From Natrialba swarupiae (lineage in GTDB: Archaea; Halobacteriota; Halobacteria; Halobacteriales; Natrialbaceae), in the NCBI RefSeq assembly GCF_008245225.1, contig NZ_VTAW01000007.1:62001-126000 (forward strand): a DNA stretch of 64,000 nucleotides. Reading direction: 5' to 3'. Position numbers and translations under genes: made by a program. Below the pieces are notes generated by a model that made no database searches, was not told where the DNA came from, and was given only the letters and a program-made list of their open reading frames with translations. Shown here one piece after another: positions 26,101 to 35,480 of this stretch. Each line of letters opens with the position of its first letter. The first letter of the stretch is position 1.

Positions 26101-27090
26101 TTAGTCGTCGAGACTAACACGTGGGTCAATGACGCTGTAGAAGATGTCAATAACGAAATTAGCCACGATAACGAATGCCGCGATAACGAAAAATACGAAT
26201 TGAACTGTCGCGAAGTCACGCGCGAGAACCGCCTGAACCAGTGCATACCCCATCCCTGGCCAATTGAACACGGTTTCGATGAGTACGAGCCCACCGATAG
26301 CACGTGCCATCGAGATCGGGTACAGCGTTATTACTGGTAGGCTGGAGTGTTTTGCAATTGATTTTAGACGTGCGCTCTTCGGAAGGCCAGTAACTCGTTT
26401 GTAGAATATGAAGTCCTGACCAAGTACCTCAACGACGCTCGTCCGCATGATGAGCGATGGGAGGAAGAGATAGCGCAAAACGACTGTCGTGAACGGGAGT
26501 ACAAAGTGCATCGCGAACGACTGGGTAAAGTAGATTCGCCACCACGGATCGTCGCTGTACTGATTCGCAACAGCCGGGTCGATCATCGAGGAGGTCGGGA
26601 ACCATCCCAAAAAGCCGGCGAAGACAATAATCATCAAAATTGCCAGGAAGAACTCCGGAATGGCGCCAATCGTGAGTAATGGAACGGGGACGAACTTTTC
26701 CAATTTTCCGCCGCGTTTGGTTCCAGTTACCGTCCCAATGACCGCGCCCAGGATATATGCAAGCGTAATTGCAGGAGCCGCAAGGATGAACGTGTTGAAG
26801 ATATTCATCTTTACGAAGTCCCAGACGGGTTCGTTCGTCTGTACTGAATATCCTGGTTCTAGCAGGATGAAATTGTAGATATATTGGAAGTACTGGACGT
26901 AGAGCGGATCGTTCAAACCCCACGACTCTTCAAATTCGGCAACCGTATCCGGGTCCGCACCCTGATACAGGAGTATATCGGAAATATCACCCGGCATCAA
27001 GCGGAAGAGGAAGAAGAGAAACGTCAGTACGAGCCACAGCAGGAAAACGGTCTGCGTAATTCGCTTTAAGAAGAATCGAACTTTGCTCAC
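26101..27090 (-). CDS. Peptide/nickel-type ABC permease (DppB-like)
   Basis: A 329-residue permease with about six helices. It has the DppB opening (LKRITQTVFLLWLVLTFLFFLFRLMPGD) and a C-terminal loop ETVFNWPGMGYALVQAVLARDFATVQ typical of the family. Last gene of the minus-strand operon 30139-26101 (permease C, ATPase D, ATPase F, permease B); its start overlaps the upstream ATPase stop by four bases. The system would import small peptides or other organic solutes captured by the binding protein at 30923. Confidence 0.9.
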   Translation of the reverse strand: MSKVRFFLKRITQTVFLLWLVLTFLFFLFRLMPGDISDILLYQGADPDTVAEFEESWGLNDPLYVQYFQYIYNFILLEPGYSVQTNEPVWDFVKMNIFNTFILAAPAITLAYILGAVIGTVTGTKRGGKLEKFVPVPLLTIGAIPEFFLAILMIIVFAGFLGWFPTSSMIDPAVANQYSDDPWWRIYFTQSFAMHFVLPFTTVVLRYLFLPSLIMRTSVVEVLGQDFIFYKRVTGLPKSARLKSIAKHSSLPVITLYPISMARAIGGLVLIETVFNWPGMGYALVQAVLARDFATVQFVFFVIAAFVIVANFVIDIFYSVIDPRVSLDD

Positions 27091-28163
27091 AGTTCGTCAC
27101 CCCCTTCGCCAGCAGAGATGGACTGGCCGTTCGCTACGTCGCCACTCGATGAAACCGCATTCAGGTCGCCTTGGTCGTCGTGCTCGGAGTGGAGGTGACA
27201 GGCAACGTGATGATCTGTCGATAGAGCATACGATTCCGGTGTCTTGTCACACAGTTCCATTCGGTCCGGACACCGATCCCTGAATCGACATCCGTTCCCT
27301 ATATTGATCGGGTCACCGGGTGTTCCAGGGAGCTCGGTGCGTTCGCGTTCAGCCTCCGAATCGGGAATCGGAATTGCAGAGAGGAGTGCTCTCGTATACG
27401 GGTGTTTGGGCTCGTTCAAGACAACCTCCGTTGCTCCCGATTCGACGACTCTCCCCAGATACATGACCTGCAACTGATGACAAACGTACGAGACCGTCGA
27501 AAGGTCGTGGGAGATGTATACCATCGAAACCCCAAAGTCGTCGATCAGATCAGAGAGCAACTGAAGAATCGCCGCCTGCGTCGAAACGTCCAGCATCGAC
27601 ACAGGTTCGTCAGCGAGGATGAGTTCCGGTTCAACGATCAGTGCACGAGCAATCGATACTCGTTGCTTCTGTCCACCACTCAACTGCTTCGGTAGCCTAT
27701 CGAGGTAGTTATCTACGGGAGAGAGTTCAACCTGTTCAAGTACGTCTCGTATTCGTCTGTCCCTCTCGTCGATATCGTGGATTTTTAACTGCTCCTCGAG
27801 TGTTTCACGAACCGATAGTTTTGGATCGAGCGCGTTAAACGGATCCTGGAAAATCATCTGGACCTCACGTCGGAACTGTTTCCAGTCGCCTTTGTCGAAC
27901 GTAGAAACGTCCGTCCCTTTAAATAAGATCTCACCACTCGTCGGTTCGTGTAGCCCAATGAGGGTTTCGATCAGTGTCGTTTTCCCGCATCCACTCTCAC
28001 CGATGACTCCCAGACTCTCATTTTCGTCCAGACGGAAAGAGACGCCGTCAACCGCCTGAACCGGGTCAGAATCTTTTCGAAGGATCCAGTCGACGATCCC
28101 AGCCTGCTGATCGTAGTACTTTTCTAGGTTTTTCACCTGCAATAGAGGCATGTCACTCGTCAT
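27087..28163 (-). CDS. Peptide-type ABC transporter ATP-binding protein (DppF/OppF-like)
   Basis: A 358-residue ATPase with Walker A GESGCGKTT, signature LSGGQKQRVSIARAL and Walker B LILADEPVSMLDVSTQ. The C-terminal CRFRDRCPDRMELCD is the Cys-rich oligopeptide-ATPase domain that in relatives can bind an iron-sulfur cluster. It overlaps the upstream ATPase by 11 bases and the downstream permease by four. It also has an extended acidic tail of about 40 residues. Confidence 0.9.
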   Translation of the reverse strand: MTSDMPLLQVKNLEKYYDQQAGIVDWILRKDSDPVQAVDGVSFRLDENESLGVIGESGCGKTTLIETLIGLHEPTSGEILFKGTDVSTFDKGDWKQFRREVQMIFQDPFNALDPKLSVRETLEEQLKIHDIDERDRRIRDVLEQVELSPVDNYLDRLPKQLSGGQKQRVSIARALIVEPELILADEPVSMLDVSTQAAILQLLSDLIDDFGVSMVYISHDLSTVSYVCHQLQVMYLGRVVESGATEVVLNEPKHPYTRALLSAIPIPDSEAERERTELPGTPGDPINIGNGCRFRDRCPDRMELCDKTPESYALSTDHHVACHLHSEHDDQGDLNAVSSSGDVANGQSISAGEGGDEL

Positions 28164-29208
28164 TTGCTAAACTCCCGCTTTTTTGATTGGGTGCTTTCCG
28201 GTCGTCGGTTCCCTGTTCGTTCTCTTCGCGAACGTCGTCCTTTCTGAAACAGGAGACGAAGTGATCGGAACGATCAGCCTCAGCCCTCTCGAGAGGTGGA
28301 GGCGCTTCTCGACACTCCTCTGTTGCCCATGGACAGCGATCGACGAACGTACAATAATCGGTTTCACCGATCTGTCGGGGCGGTTTCCCCTCGATCACGC
28401 TCAAATCTCGGTTCGGTTCACGGATGTCAGGAAATGCCTCCTGTAACAGCGTAGAATACGGGTGGTGGGGCTCGTTGTCTATCCGCGTAACTGGACCAAC
28501 TTCTGCAATCTGTCCACCATGCATAACAGCCATCCGATCACAGGATTCGAATACGACAGCGATATCGTGAGTGATCAACATGATACTCGTCCCAACTCGG
28601 TCGACAATATCGTCGATGTGCTTGAAGATCTGGTCCTGCATAATCACATCGAGTGCTGTCGTCGGTTCGTCAGCGATAATGAGAGAGGGCTCGAGAAACA
28701 GTGCAAGCGCGATAATTGCTCGCTGTTTCATTCCACCCGAGAATTGATGAGGATAATCGTGGATTCGTTCCGGATCGATCCCCACGATTTCGAACATCTC
28801 CTCGAATTTCGTTAGTGCCTCTTCCTCGTTCAGGTCGGAATGAAGGCCGGCGAGTTGTACAGCCTGTGTACTAATTCTTTCAAGCGGGTCGAGACTGTTC
28901 ATCGACCCCTGGGGGATGTAGGCTATCTCTTTCCATCGAATGCGCTGATTCAGTTCCTGTTCAGACAGATCCTGGATTTCTTCCCCCTTGTAACGGATCA
29001 CTCCGTTCGTCACTTGACCGTTCGAATCGAGTGCGTTGAGTATCGACAGTAACAACGTGCTCTTTCCACAGCCGGATTCGCCAACGACACCGAAGTACTC
29101 TCCTTCGGATACTGCAAAGGATGCGTCTGAAACAGCTGTTAGCATTCCTTCCTTCGTCTTGTACTGTACGGTGAGGTTTTCGACTTCGAGTAGTGGGTCA
29201 TCAGACAT
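28153..29208 (-). CDS. Peptide-type ABC transporter ATP-binding protein (DppD/OppD-like)
   Basis: A 351-residue ATPase with Walker A GESGCGKST, FSGGMKQRAIIALAL signature and Walker B LIIADEPTTALDVIMQ. The C-terminal Cys motif is CTFVDRCPWATEEC. It starts one base after the upstream permease stop. Together with the DppF-like protein it forms the heterodimeric motor of the importer. Confidence 0.9.
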   Translation of the reverse strand: MSDDPLLEVENLTVQYKTKEGMLTAVSDASFAVSEGEYFGVVGESGCGKSTLLLSILNALDSNGQVTNGVIRYKGEEIQDLSEQELNQRIRWKEIAYIPQGSMNSLDPLERISTQAVQLAGLHSDLNEEEALTKFEEMFEIVGIDPERIHDYPHQFSGGMKQRAIIALALFLEPSLIIADEPTTALDVIMQDQIFKHIDDIVDRVGTSIMLITHDIAVVFESCDRMAVMHGGQIAEVGPVTRIDNEPHHPYSTLLQEAFPDIREPNRDLSVIEGKPPRQIGETDYCTFVDRCPWATEECREAPPPLERAEADRSDHFVSCFRKDDVREENEQGTDDRKAPNQKSGSLANDE

Positions 29209-29209
29209 G

Positions 29210-30139
29210 TTATCCTGCCTCAGCGATCATGGACTCCTCATTCTGTGTGATTTGTGACTCTAATCGACGGCCAAGCATGAACAGCGAAAGGACTGTTATA
29301 GAGATCAAAAAGCCAGGCGGTAGCGACCACCACAGTGCCGACGACATCATGCCCGACTCGTAGGCGTTACGGACCATAATCCCCCACGACGGGACGAACG
29401 GGTCCGTTACACCAAGAAAAGCAAGTCCAGCTTGGATGACGATCGCGTATCCGGTACCCAGGGCAAGAAATAGAATTCCCATGGGCGCAACGTTCGGAAG
29501 GACGTGTTTGAAAATTATATACGGGGTGCTCGCGCCAGACGTTTTTGCCGCGAGGATAAACGGACGCTCCTTGATTTGGAGCACCTGTGATCGGATAACG
29601 CGAGCGAGTCCTCTCCACAGAACCGCACCAATGATCACTATCGAAACGTAAAACCCGCTACCGAATATCGCGACGACAACCAGTGCAAACGGGATAAGCG
29701 GAATACTGTACGTCAAGTCGGTAAAACGCATAAGAATGTTTCCGACCCGACCACCAACGTATCCAGAGACAACTCCGATAGTCATCCCGATCGAGAATAT
29801 CATAAATCCACTGACCATTCCAGTGACAACCGTCGGTCTCGCACCATACACGATACGCGAGAGTACGTCATACCCAGAGTCGGTCGTGCCCAGCGGGTGC
29901 GCTAAGGTAGGTGCAGCGGAAAACAGTATTTCGCCGTCAGGGCCGTATATTCGTTCGTTGTATCCGTAAGGGACGATCAGTGGTCCAATGACAGCGAGAA
30001 GTAGTACGAACGATATAAAACCCAAATAGATCATCGTTAGTTTATCAGATATCAGAATTCGTACACCTCCAATCAAACTTCGGAAGAAGCGTCTATCTCT
30101 CATAGAACTCATTCGGTTTGTGATGTTATTTCCGACCAT
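29210..30139 (-). CDS. Peptide/nickel-type ABC permease (DppC-like)
   Basis: A 309-residue permease, first gene of the operon. The periplasmic loop contains HPLGTTDSGYDVLSRIVYGARPTVVTGMVSG, the hallmark of DppC-type subunits, and the cytoplasmic coupling loop is near ASTPYIIFKHVLPNVAPMGI. Met13 at 30103 is an alternative start. It is divergent from the binding-protein gene at 30923 across a 783-base spacer. Confidence 0.9.
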   Translation of the reverse strand: MVGNNITNRMSSMRDRRFFRSLIGGVRILISDKLTMIYLGFISFVLLLAVIGPLIVPYGYNERIYGPDGEILFSAAPTLAHPLGTTDSGYDVLSRIVYGARPTVVTGMVSGFMIFSIGMTIGVVSGYVGGRVGNILMRFTDLTYSIPLIPFALVVVAIFGSGFYVSIVIIGAVLWRGLARVIRSQVLQIKERPFILAAKTSGASTPYIIFKHVLPNVAPMGILFLALGTGYAIVIQAGLAFLGVTDPFVPSWGIMVRNAYESGMMSSALWWSLPPGFLISITVLSLFMLGRRLESQITQNEESMIAEAG

Positions 30140-30673
30140 CAGTTATCACCCCCTTGTGTGAAAGTTCGATTTTTTCCACGAAGGCACCAGTTCCATCCGA
30201 GGATACTGCCAGTTGAACCAAGATCGGTTCTGGCTACATTGGTTCGATACGGAATCGTAGTTATTCTGCATGCTTTCCGGCAAGGAATTGCGTACCACAC
30301 CGGGCAGTGTATTTTTCATCATATACTTAATCGATAGTTTCTATCAGTAGCTATTAAGTCGTGTAACCAACAAATTCTCGTCTGTGTCGTTTATTGGCAC
30401 ATGGCAGACCAATGAGTAGCACTGGTAATATAACTTGCCCCGTTATACAAGTACAATGAAACGAATAGATACCGACCAACAGTTATCACCTATATAATAT
30501 GGAGTGAGTATACCGGTTCGGTGCCTGGACGAGTCGAGATTCCACTATAGTACCAACTGCAACGTTTTAGACACTGATCACACAGCTCACGAGACGTTCC
30601 CCACGGTCGCCGTCCGCGGTTCTCGCGTCACTCGAACCGCGCTTCTGTCCGGCGATCAGGTGTGTAATGACGT

Positions 30674-30689
30674 TCAGTGGCTACTATAG
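30674..30689 (+). repeat. 16-base inverted repeat, left copy
   Basis: tcagtggctactatag. The exact reverse complement lies at 36024-36039, so the two copies flank 5.3 kb containing four genes. Could be a mobile-element end or a shared regulatory site. Confidence 0.6.
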
Positions 30690-30890
30690 AGAACTGATAG
30701 GCAGCAGTTCGGATGAACGAACCCCGAAGTCGTCAGGGTAAGCACCGACAGCTTAGGGATCCTCGGTCTGTCGGTAAGAGTTCGGTCTCACTTGATATCA
30801 AGAGGTCTTCGGGAGTCTCGAACGACATGGCCTCGAGCAGTGTACCAGAGGAAACGCTATAGTTGGGATCTAGACTAGTATCGGGGATAC

Positions 30891-30896
30891 ATTTAA
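30891..30896 (+). promoter_or_regulatory. TATA-like box before the permuted binding protein
   Basis: atttaa is centred about 29 bases before the ATG at 30923, fitting a leaderless start there rather than at the upstream ATG at 30863. Confidence 0.5.
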
Positions 30897-30922
30897 CAAA
30901 GGGAAAGATAGTCATTGGTAGT

Positions 30923-32695
30923 ATGGTTGTGAGCAAATCACAAGACGAGGAATCGTCTATCGACCGGCGAAAGTTACTTTCCGCACTTGGCGCGACCGCA
31001 GTCACGGGAATAGCCGGCTGTACTGGAGACAGCGAAGATGAAGACCTGGGTGAGCGAGTGCCAACCATCGTTTTCGAATGGTGGAGCGGTCTTGGTGGCT
31101 TCAGCCAGATACAGGAGAATGCTGCACCCGTCATCCAGGAGAATATCGAAGAGCTCGGCGTAGACGTCGAACTAGAGGGGACCGAGGGAGTAACTGCCTG
31201 GGTAAACATTATTAACGATGAACGGAACGCAAACCTGGCATTCGTTCATACAGGAAACAATCCAAACCGGCTCGATCCCCACGAAACCACACGCCGGTTC
31301 GCCGCCGACTATGCAGGACCCGAAGCAGGAGCCAATCCAGGTAACTATACCAACTGTGAGTATACCGATGTGGCCGTCGAGCAAGAAACAGTCGAAACCG
31401 TAGAAGGGCGAGAAGAACTCATCAACCAAGCACAGTCCATTGTGAGTGAAGATGCAATGGTCTATCCGATGTATGCTACTCCTTCGTTTGGGGCAATTCG
31501 GACCGACGAAGTAGATCCAGATGGTATTGGGGCCGGCGGTGTCGACTTCACGATGCCTCACGCCTACATCCGGTCAACTCCGAGAACGGGAGATCAAATA
31601 TCGGGCAATATGCACGCAGACGGAGCACAGTCACTGAACTATCTCGCGATGCCGAATGCGGAAACACTCGCGTTCTGGAGTCAGATACCGCACTCGCCAC
31701 TCGTTGGATATAACGAAGATTACGAGATAGAGAACGTTCTGGCAGAAGACTACGAGGTGACAAACGGTGGCCAAACATTTACAGTCGAACTTCGTGATGG
31801 AACGTTCCATAACGGTGACCCAATCACTGCAGAGGACGTACAGTTTACCTACGAGACACTCGACGAGAACACGGATGTATTCCCCCACGCCAGTAGTATT
31901 CCGTTCGAGTCAATCGAGATAATCGACGAGACGACAGTGGAGTTCAATACCACTGAACCGTTCCTTCCGTTGACTACGAGCGAATGGCCCCGATGGGGTA
32001 TCATTCATAAAGATAGTTGGCAAGACGCCGGGGTTGAAGAGACACCGACGTCACTCGACTTCGACGAGTTTATCGGATCAGGGCCGTTCCAGATCGAAGA
32101 TTTCCGACCGAACGAGAGCATTTACTTCTCACCTCACACGGACCACCCAGTCTACAGTCCCGATCACGATCTCATACTGAGCGTATACGCCGACGCCCAA
32201 TCGGCACAGCAAGCGTTCGAGAACAACGAGATACAGATCATCAGTCAAATCGGCCCGGGGGCTGCTGACCAGATTGAAGAATCCATGGGCGATGAAGCCG
32301 ACATCATCGTCACTGAAGGGCATATGACGCAGTCCGTATACCCACAGTATTCGTTCGGACCAACTAAATTCCACGCGTTCCGGGATGCAGTCGGAAAGTG
32401 TTTCGATAGGGAACTCATCGCTGAAGTCGCGCTACGTGGTCGAGGAGAACCGGATACACATGCCTCGTACCTCGGTCAACCCCATCCGTGGCGAGCGCCA
32501 GACGACATGCTATACGAATACACCGACGACATATCCGGAGATATCGATGCAGCTCGAGAAGCGCTGTCAGAAGCGGGATGGGAATGGGACAGCAACGGAA
32601 ACCTTCGATATCCCAACGATGCTGATCTTTCACCTCGATGGCCCGAGGGTGAGGCACCTGACCCGGAAGACTTTCCCTGCCTAGACGATCTCTAG
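30923..32695 (+). CDS. Peptide-type ABC solute-binding lipoprotein with circularly permuted SBP_bac_5 domain
   Basis: A 590-residue exported lipoprotein: Tat motif DRRKLLS (14-20) and lipobox Cys33 (IAGC). The family 5 domain is in unusual order. Residues about 46-195 read like the usual C-terminal half (AAPVIQENIEELGVDVELEG, LDPHETTRRF, NYTNCEYTDVAVEQE, REELINQAQSIVSEDAMVYPMY). Residues about 235-590 read like the usual N-terminal half (TLAFWSQIPHSPLVGYNED, then LRDGTFHNGDPITAEDVQFTYE at 290-311, GSGPF at 385-389 and the helix FRDAVGKCFDRELIAEV). The protein stops where a normal one would continue into the second half. Length suits one complete domain, so it is a permutation, not a duplication. 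It should supply the divergent DppBCDF-like operon. Confidence 0.82.
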   Translation: MVVSKSQDEESSIDRRKLLSALGATAVTGIAGCTGDSEDEDLGERVPTIVFEWWSGLGGFSQIQENAAPVIQENIEELGVDVELEGTEGVTAWVNIINDERNANLAFVHTGNNPNRLDPHETTRRFAADYAGPEAGANPGNYTNCEYTDVAVEQETVETVEGREELINQAQSIVSEDAMVYPMYATPSFGAIRTDEVDPDGIGAGGVDFTMPHAYIRSTPRTGDQISGNMHADGAQSLNYLAMPNAETLAFWSQIPHSPLVGYNEDYEIENVLAEDYEVTNGGQTFTVELRDGTFHNGDPITAEDVQFTYETLDENTDVFPHASSIPFESIEIIDETTVEFNTTEPFLPLTTSEWPRWGIIHKDSWQDAGVEETPTSLDFDEFIGSGPFQIEDFRPNESIYFSPHTDHPVYSPDHDLILSVYADAQSAQQAFENNEIQIISQIGPGAADQIEESMGDEADIIVTEGHMTQSVYPQYSFGPTKFHAFRDAVGKCFDRELIAEVALRGRGEPDTHASYLGQPHPWRAPDDMLYEYTDDISGDIDAAREALSEAGWEWDSNGNLRYPNDADLSPRWPEGEAPDPEDFPCLDDL

Positions 32696-32872
32696 TCGAA
32701 AAGTGAATCAGAGTACTTGAGACATTCGACTAGATTATCGGGAAGGGGCCACCACACTACAAAGTGGATCGTGGAAACAGGACATGTGTTACCAAGCAGT
32801 GATCGGGTAAACTGGAATATCCAGTATGGAGACATCGCCGGTAGATCATTCACAAAACCAGACTTTGCTGAT

Positions 32873-33565
32873 CTATCGTGAGTCACTCATCAGCTTTTCC
32901 ATCTCTTTCTCCACACTACTTTTGTACTGATTGCCGATCAACCGGGAATGGATATTGTTCCCAGCGGCAAATAGAGTGGTCGGGGCACCAACGACATCAT
33001 AGTTATCTCGAAGGAACTCCACCCAGTTCGGGCCATACACGCCAACCAACAGGATATCGTCCGGTGAACTGGAGAAAATATCATCGAAAGTGGACGCAAC
33101 GGAATCACAGGGCTTGCAGTCTCGACGCCAAATATAGACGACAGTTTGCTCGTAGCACTGCAGTACTAGGGGAAGACGGTTTCCACGAATTGGGAGAAAC
33201 TCCGGCGTTAGACCATCGTTAGGTGGAGGGGGTTGACGAAACTGGTCCAAGATCGTTGTGAGCCTGATGACATCAGATGGTGGCTCAATCTGTTCAGCAA
33301 TCGCACAAAATTCCGCGAGGACACCCCGATCAATATCACGGACATTAGTAAGGAACGGCAATTCCCTACCGGTGAGGTTCTCCACCTGGTCTACACTACA
33401 CTCGTCTAGCTTGCGGATCTTCTCCTCATACTCGGAAATAGTGTTCTCGAACGCATTCGAAAGCTGAAACGTGTCACCGGTACTGCGTGCAAGTACATCT
33501 GCTTTAGCTGCACGCTTTAGCACGACATTGTGCTGCACAACAGTGATATACAGACAGGACTCCAT
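32873..33565 (-). CDS. Thioredoxin-fold protein with an unknown N-terminal domain
   Basis: A 230-residue protein. Residues about 120-230 look like a thioredoxin fold: VVYIWRRDCKPCDSV carries Cys150-x-x-Cys153, and VVGAPTTLF carries the cis-Pro (Pro195) that follows in thioredoxins. The first 120 residues are helical (ENTISEYEEKIRKLDECSVDQVENL) with three extra Cys and match nothing I know. No signal peptide is seen, so it is probably cytoplasmic. It is convergent with the binding protein. Function beyond thiol-disulfide chemistry cannot be assigned. Confidence 0.7.
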   Translation of the reverse strand: MESCLYITVVQHNVVLKRAAKADVLARSTGDTFQLSNAFENTISEYEEKIRKLDECSVDQVENLTGRELPFLTNVRDIDRGVLAEFCAIAEQIEPPSDVIRLTTILDQFRQPPPPNDGLTPEFLPIRGNRLPLVLQCYEQTVVYIWRRDCKPCDSVASTFDDIFSSSPDDILLVGVYGPNWVEFLRDNYDVVGAPTTLFAAGNNIHSRLIGNQYKSSVEKEMEKLMSDSR

Positions 33566-33772
33566 AATAATATCCGAAAATATCGTTACAGGTCTCCCGA
33601 AATATTATTTCTCAGAATGAGGAGTTTGCACTTGCAGTGGAGAGTGCAACCGGTAGCGTCAGAAACGGCCGACGTCGACGTGCACAGTCGGGCAGACCTA
33701 CAATACATAGAAACCAAGGGTGAATAATATAATCTCATATAGAAGTATATAACGAGCGTATGGTGAGCGAAA

Positions 33773-34807
33773 ATGTTTTTAACTAATCAAAGAAAGTGGA
33801 TAAGTGTGTCAACAATCAACATCTCACAGGCACAGATACCGGAAGGTGAATCAGAGTGGGTCGAAATCGACGTCGGTGTCGACTCCGACCTCTCGACTGT
33901 CACGTTACATCTCTACGTCATCAACGGTGAGCGAGAGGGACCGACACTCTGGCTGCAGGGTGGGATTCACGGAAACGAACAGGGTGGGTCCCTGGCCGTA
34001 AGAGACCTCGCCCTCGAGCTCGATCCCAGCGAGATTTCGGGAGCGGTAATCGCTCTTCCGGTGTCGAATCCATCCGGGTTCGCGAACAAACGTCGCGGGT
34101 CACAAATCAATCACGTCGGTCCGAGGGACGTCAACAGCCTCTTTCCAGGAGATCCAGACGGGACGTTTCCCGAACGGCTCGCAGACGAAATTTTCTCGCT
34201 GATTCGGTCACATGCGGATGCCGTTATCAATGCCCACAGTGCAGATGGAGAGACGATAATGCACACCGAGTTTGCGTACGTTCCAATGAGCGATACCACG
34301 ACTGACGAACGGACGAGTAAACTCGGATCTGCCTCCGGAATTACACATCTCGTCGAGTTGGATACCACGGAAATGAGCGGCTGGATGACCGCCGAACTCG
34401 TCGAACGTGGCATTCCGTCGATCATCGTCGAGTCCGGGTCCGGGACTCACGTATACGAGTGGGCATACGAAACCTACCGGCGGAGCATACAAAATGTCGC
34501 CCGGCATCTGGACATTCTCGACGGCAAACCGGAGGAAACCGACTCGTCCCAGACGGTGTACTCCGATCTCGTGTTTCTAAACGCAGGTGAAGGCGGGTTC
34601 GTCGAAACGTTCGTTCGCGGCGGAGACGAAGTCGAATCCGGAGAGTCACTCGCCGAAATTACGGATCTCAAAGGTCGGCAACGTGAACTGATCACGTCAC
34701 CGTGTGATGGAACGGTGTTTGCGATTCGGTCGTTTCCCACCGCCAGACCCGGTGACCTCGTCATCGAGATGGCCCCCGCACCGACTCCAACCGACGACGC
34801 AGAGTGA
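33773..34807 (+). CDS. Succinylglutamate desuccinylase/aspartoacylase (AstE/AspA) family zinc hydrolase
   Basis: A 344-residue zinc carboxypeptidase-fold deacylase. The zinc ligands are His66 and Glu69 in GGIHGNEQGG and His155 in NAHSADGE. RDVNSLFPG is the family variant of DLNRxFPG, and IVESGSG holds the likely catalytic Glu. The C-terminal 80 residues form a barrel-sandwich-like cap typical of the family. It would hydrolyse an N-acyl amino acid or related amide. The TATA-like tatataa at about 33747 supports the ATG at 33773. Substrate unknown; it may process what the neighbouring importer brings in. Confidence 0.87.
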   Translation: MFLTNQRKWISVSTINISQAQIPEGESEWVEIDVGVDSDLSTVTLHLYVINGEREGPTLWLQGGIHGNEQGGSLAVRDLALELDPSEISGAVIALPVSNPSGFANKRRGSQINHVGPRDVNSLFPGDPDGTFPERLADEIFSLIRSHADAVINAHSADGETIMHTEFAYVPMSDTTTDERTSKLGSASGITHLVELDTTEMSGWMTAELVERGIPSIIVESGSGTHVYEWAYETYRRSIQNVARHLDILDGKPEETDSSQTVYSDLVFLNAGEGGFVETFVRGGDEVESGESLAEITDLKGRQRELITSPCDGTVFAIRSFPTARPGDLVIEMAPAPTPTDDAE

Positions 34808-34981
34808 CTCGTAACGGGACACCGGAAACGAACGCTGTTATCCTGCGTCGAGATCCGTTATCGAGACGCCACGACGGCGTAAAAACGCACCAGCATCTGT
34901 TTTCGCTCGAGGATGAGTGATTCTCGGTCGCGTCGTGAGCCTAACAAAACGATTATCACTCCACTAACTCTCGGTGGGAGT

Positions 34982-35287
34982 ATGATCGACGTTGGGACGG
35001 AAGAACTACTCGAGGAGACCCCCCAGATCGTGACGGTCGAGGGGAACCGATACGTACTCCACGAACGTGAAAACGGAGACGTTGCGCTGTACAGTGCCAT
35101 CTGTCCCCATCAGCGCGGGCGAATCACGGCTCGAGAGGAGATACTCTTGTGCCCAAACCACCGGTGGAAGTTCGACCCCGAGACCGGCGAGTGTCTGACC
35201 GTAGACGACGAACGACTTCCGGCAGTCCCCGTCAGCCGAGAGGACGGGTCGCTCGTGGTTGAGACGTTACCCAGCAAAATTGCGTAA
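34982..35287 (+). CDS. Rieske-type [2Fe-2S] ferredoxin
   Basis: A 101-residue small Rieske protein with ligands in CPHQRG and CPNHRW, the Cys-x-His / Cys-x-x-His pattern of dioxygenase-type ferredoxins and nitrite-reductase small subunits. I chose the ATG at 34982, preceded by ggtggg; an upstream ATG at 34913 would add 23 residues that do not look conserved. No reductase is adjacent. It lies 27 kb from the ring-hydroxylating dioxygenase, for which it could in principle be the electron donor, but the context links it more directly to the hydrolase at 33773. Confidence 0.82.
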   Translation: MIDVGTEELLEETPQIVTVEGNRYVLHERENGDVALYSAICPHQRGRITAREEILLCPNHRWKFDPETGECLTVDDERLPAVPVSREDGSLVVETLPSKIA

Positions 35288-35409
35288 TCTCCCGGTGAGT
35301 TTTTAGTACTCCGCCACGCGTCGACTACAGGGTCAAATTCGGTGGTGTGGGCCGTTCGACCCTCCTGTTTAGGCTTACCAAAGCAGTAAATCGCGTGACG
35401 CGGACCGCA

Positions 35410-35480
35410 ATGAGTCGATCCCGGTCGATCGAAGACCGCCGGGTGATCGACCGGCAATCAGGTATCACAGACCGTACGAG
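35410..35480 (+). repeat. Dispersed intergenic element, copy A
   Basis: The first 50 bases, from atgagtcg to gcaatc, match 43113-43162 at about 38 of 50 positions. The following 20 bases end in a cagaccgta motif that also occurs at 37134-37163. Both copies are in intergenic sequence on the same strand. Confidence 0.45.

Larger units (their letters stand above)
30140..30922. other. 783-base divergent intergenic region
   Basis: No convincing gene. It holds the promoters of the permease operon (left) and the binding protein (right). A 16-base sequence at 30674-30689 recurs inverted at 36024-36039. Confidence 0.6.
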
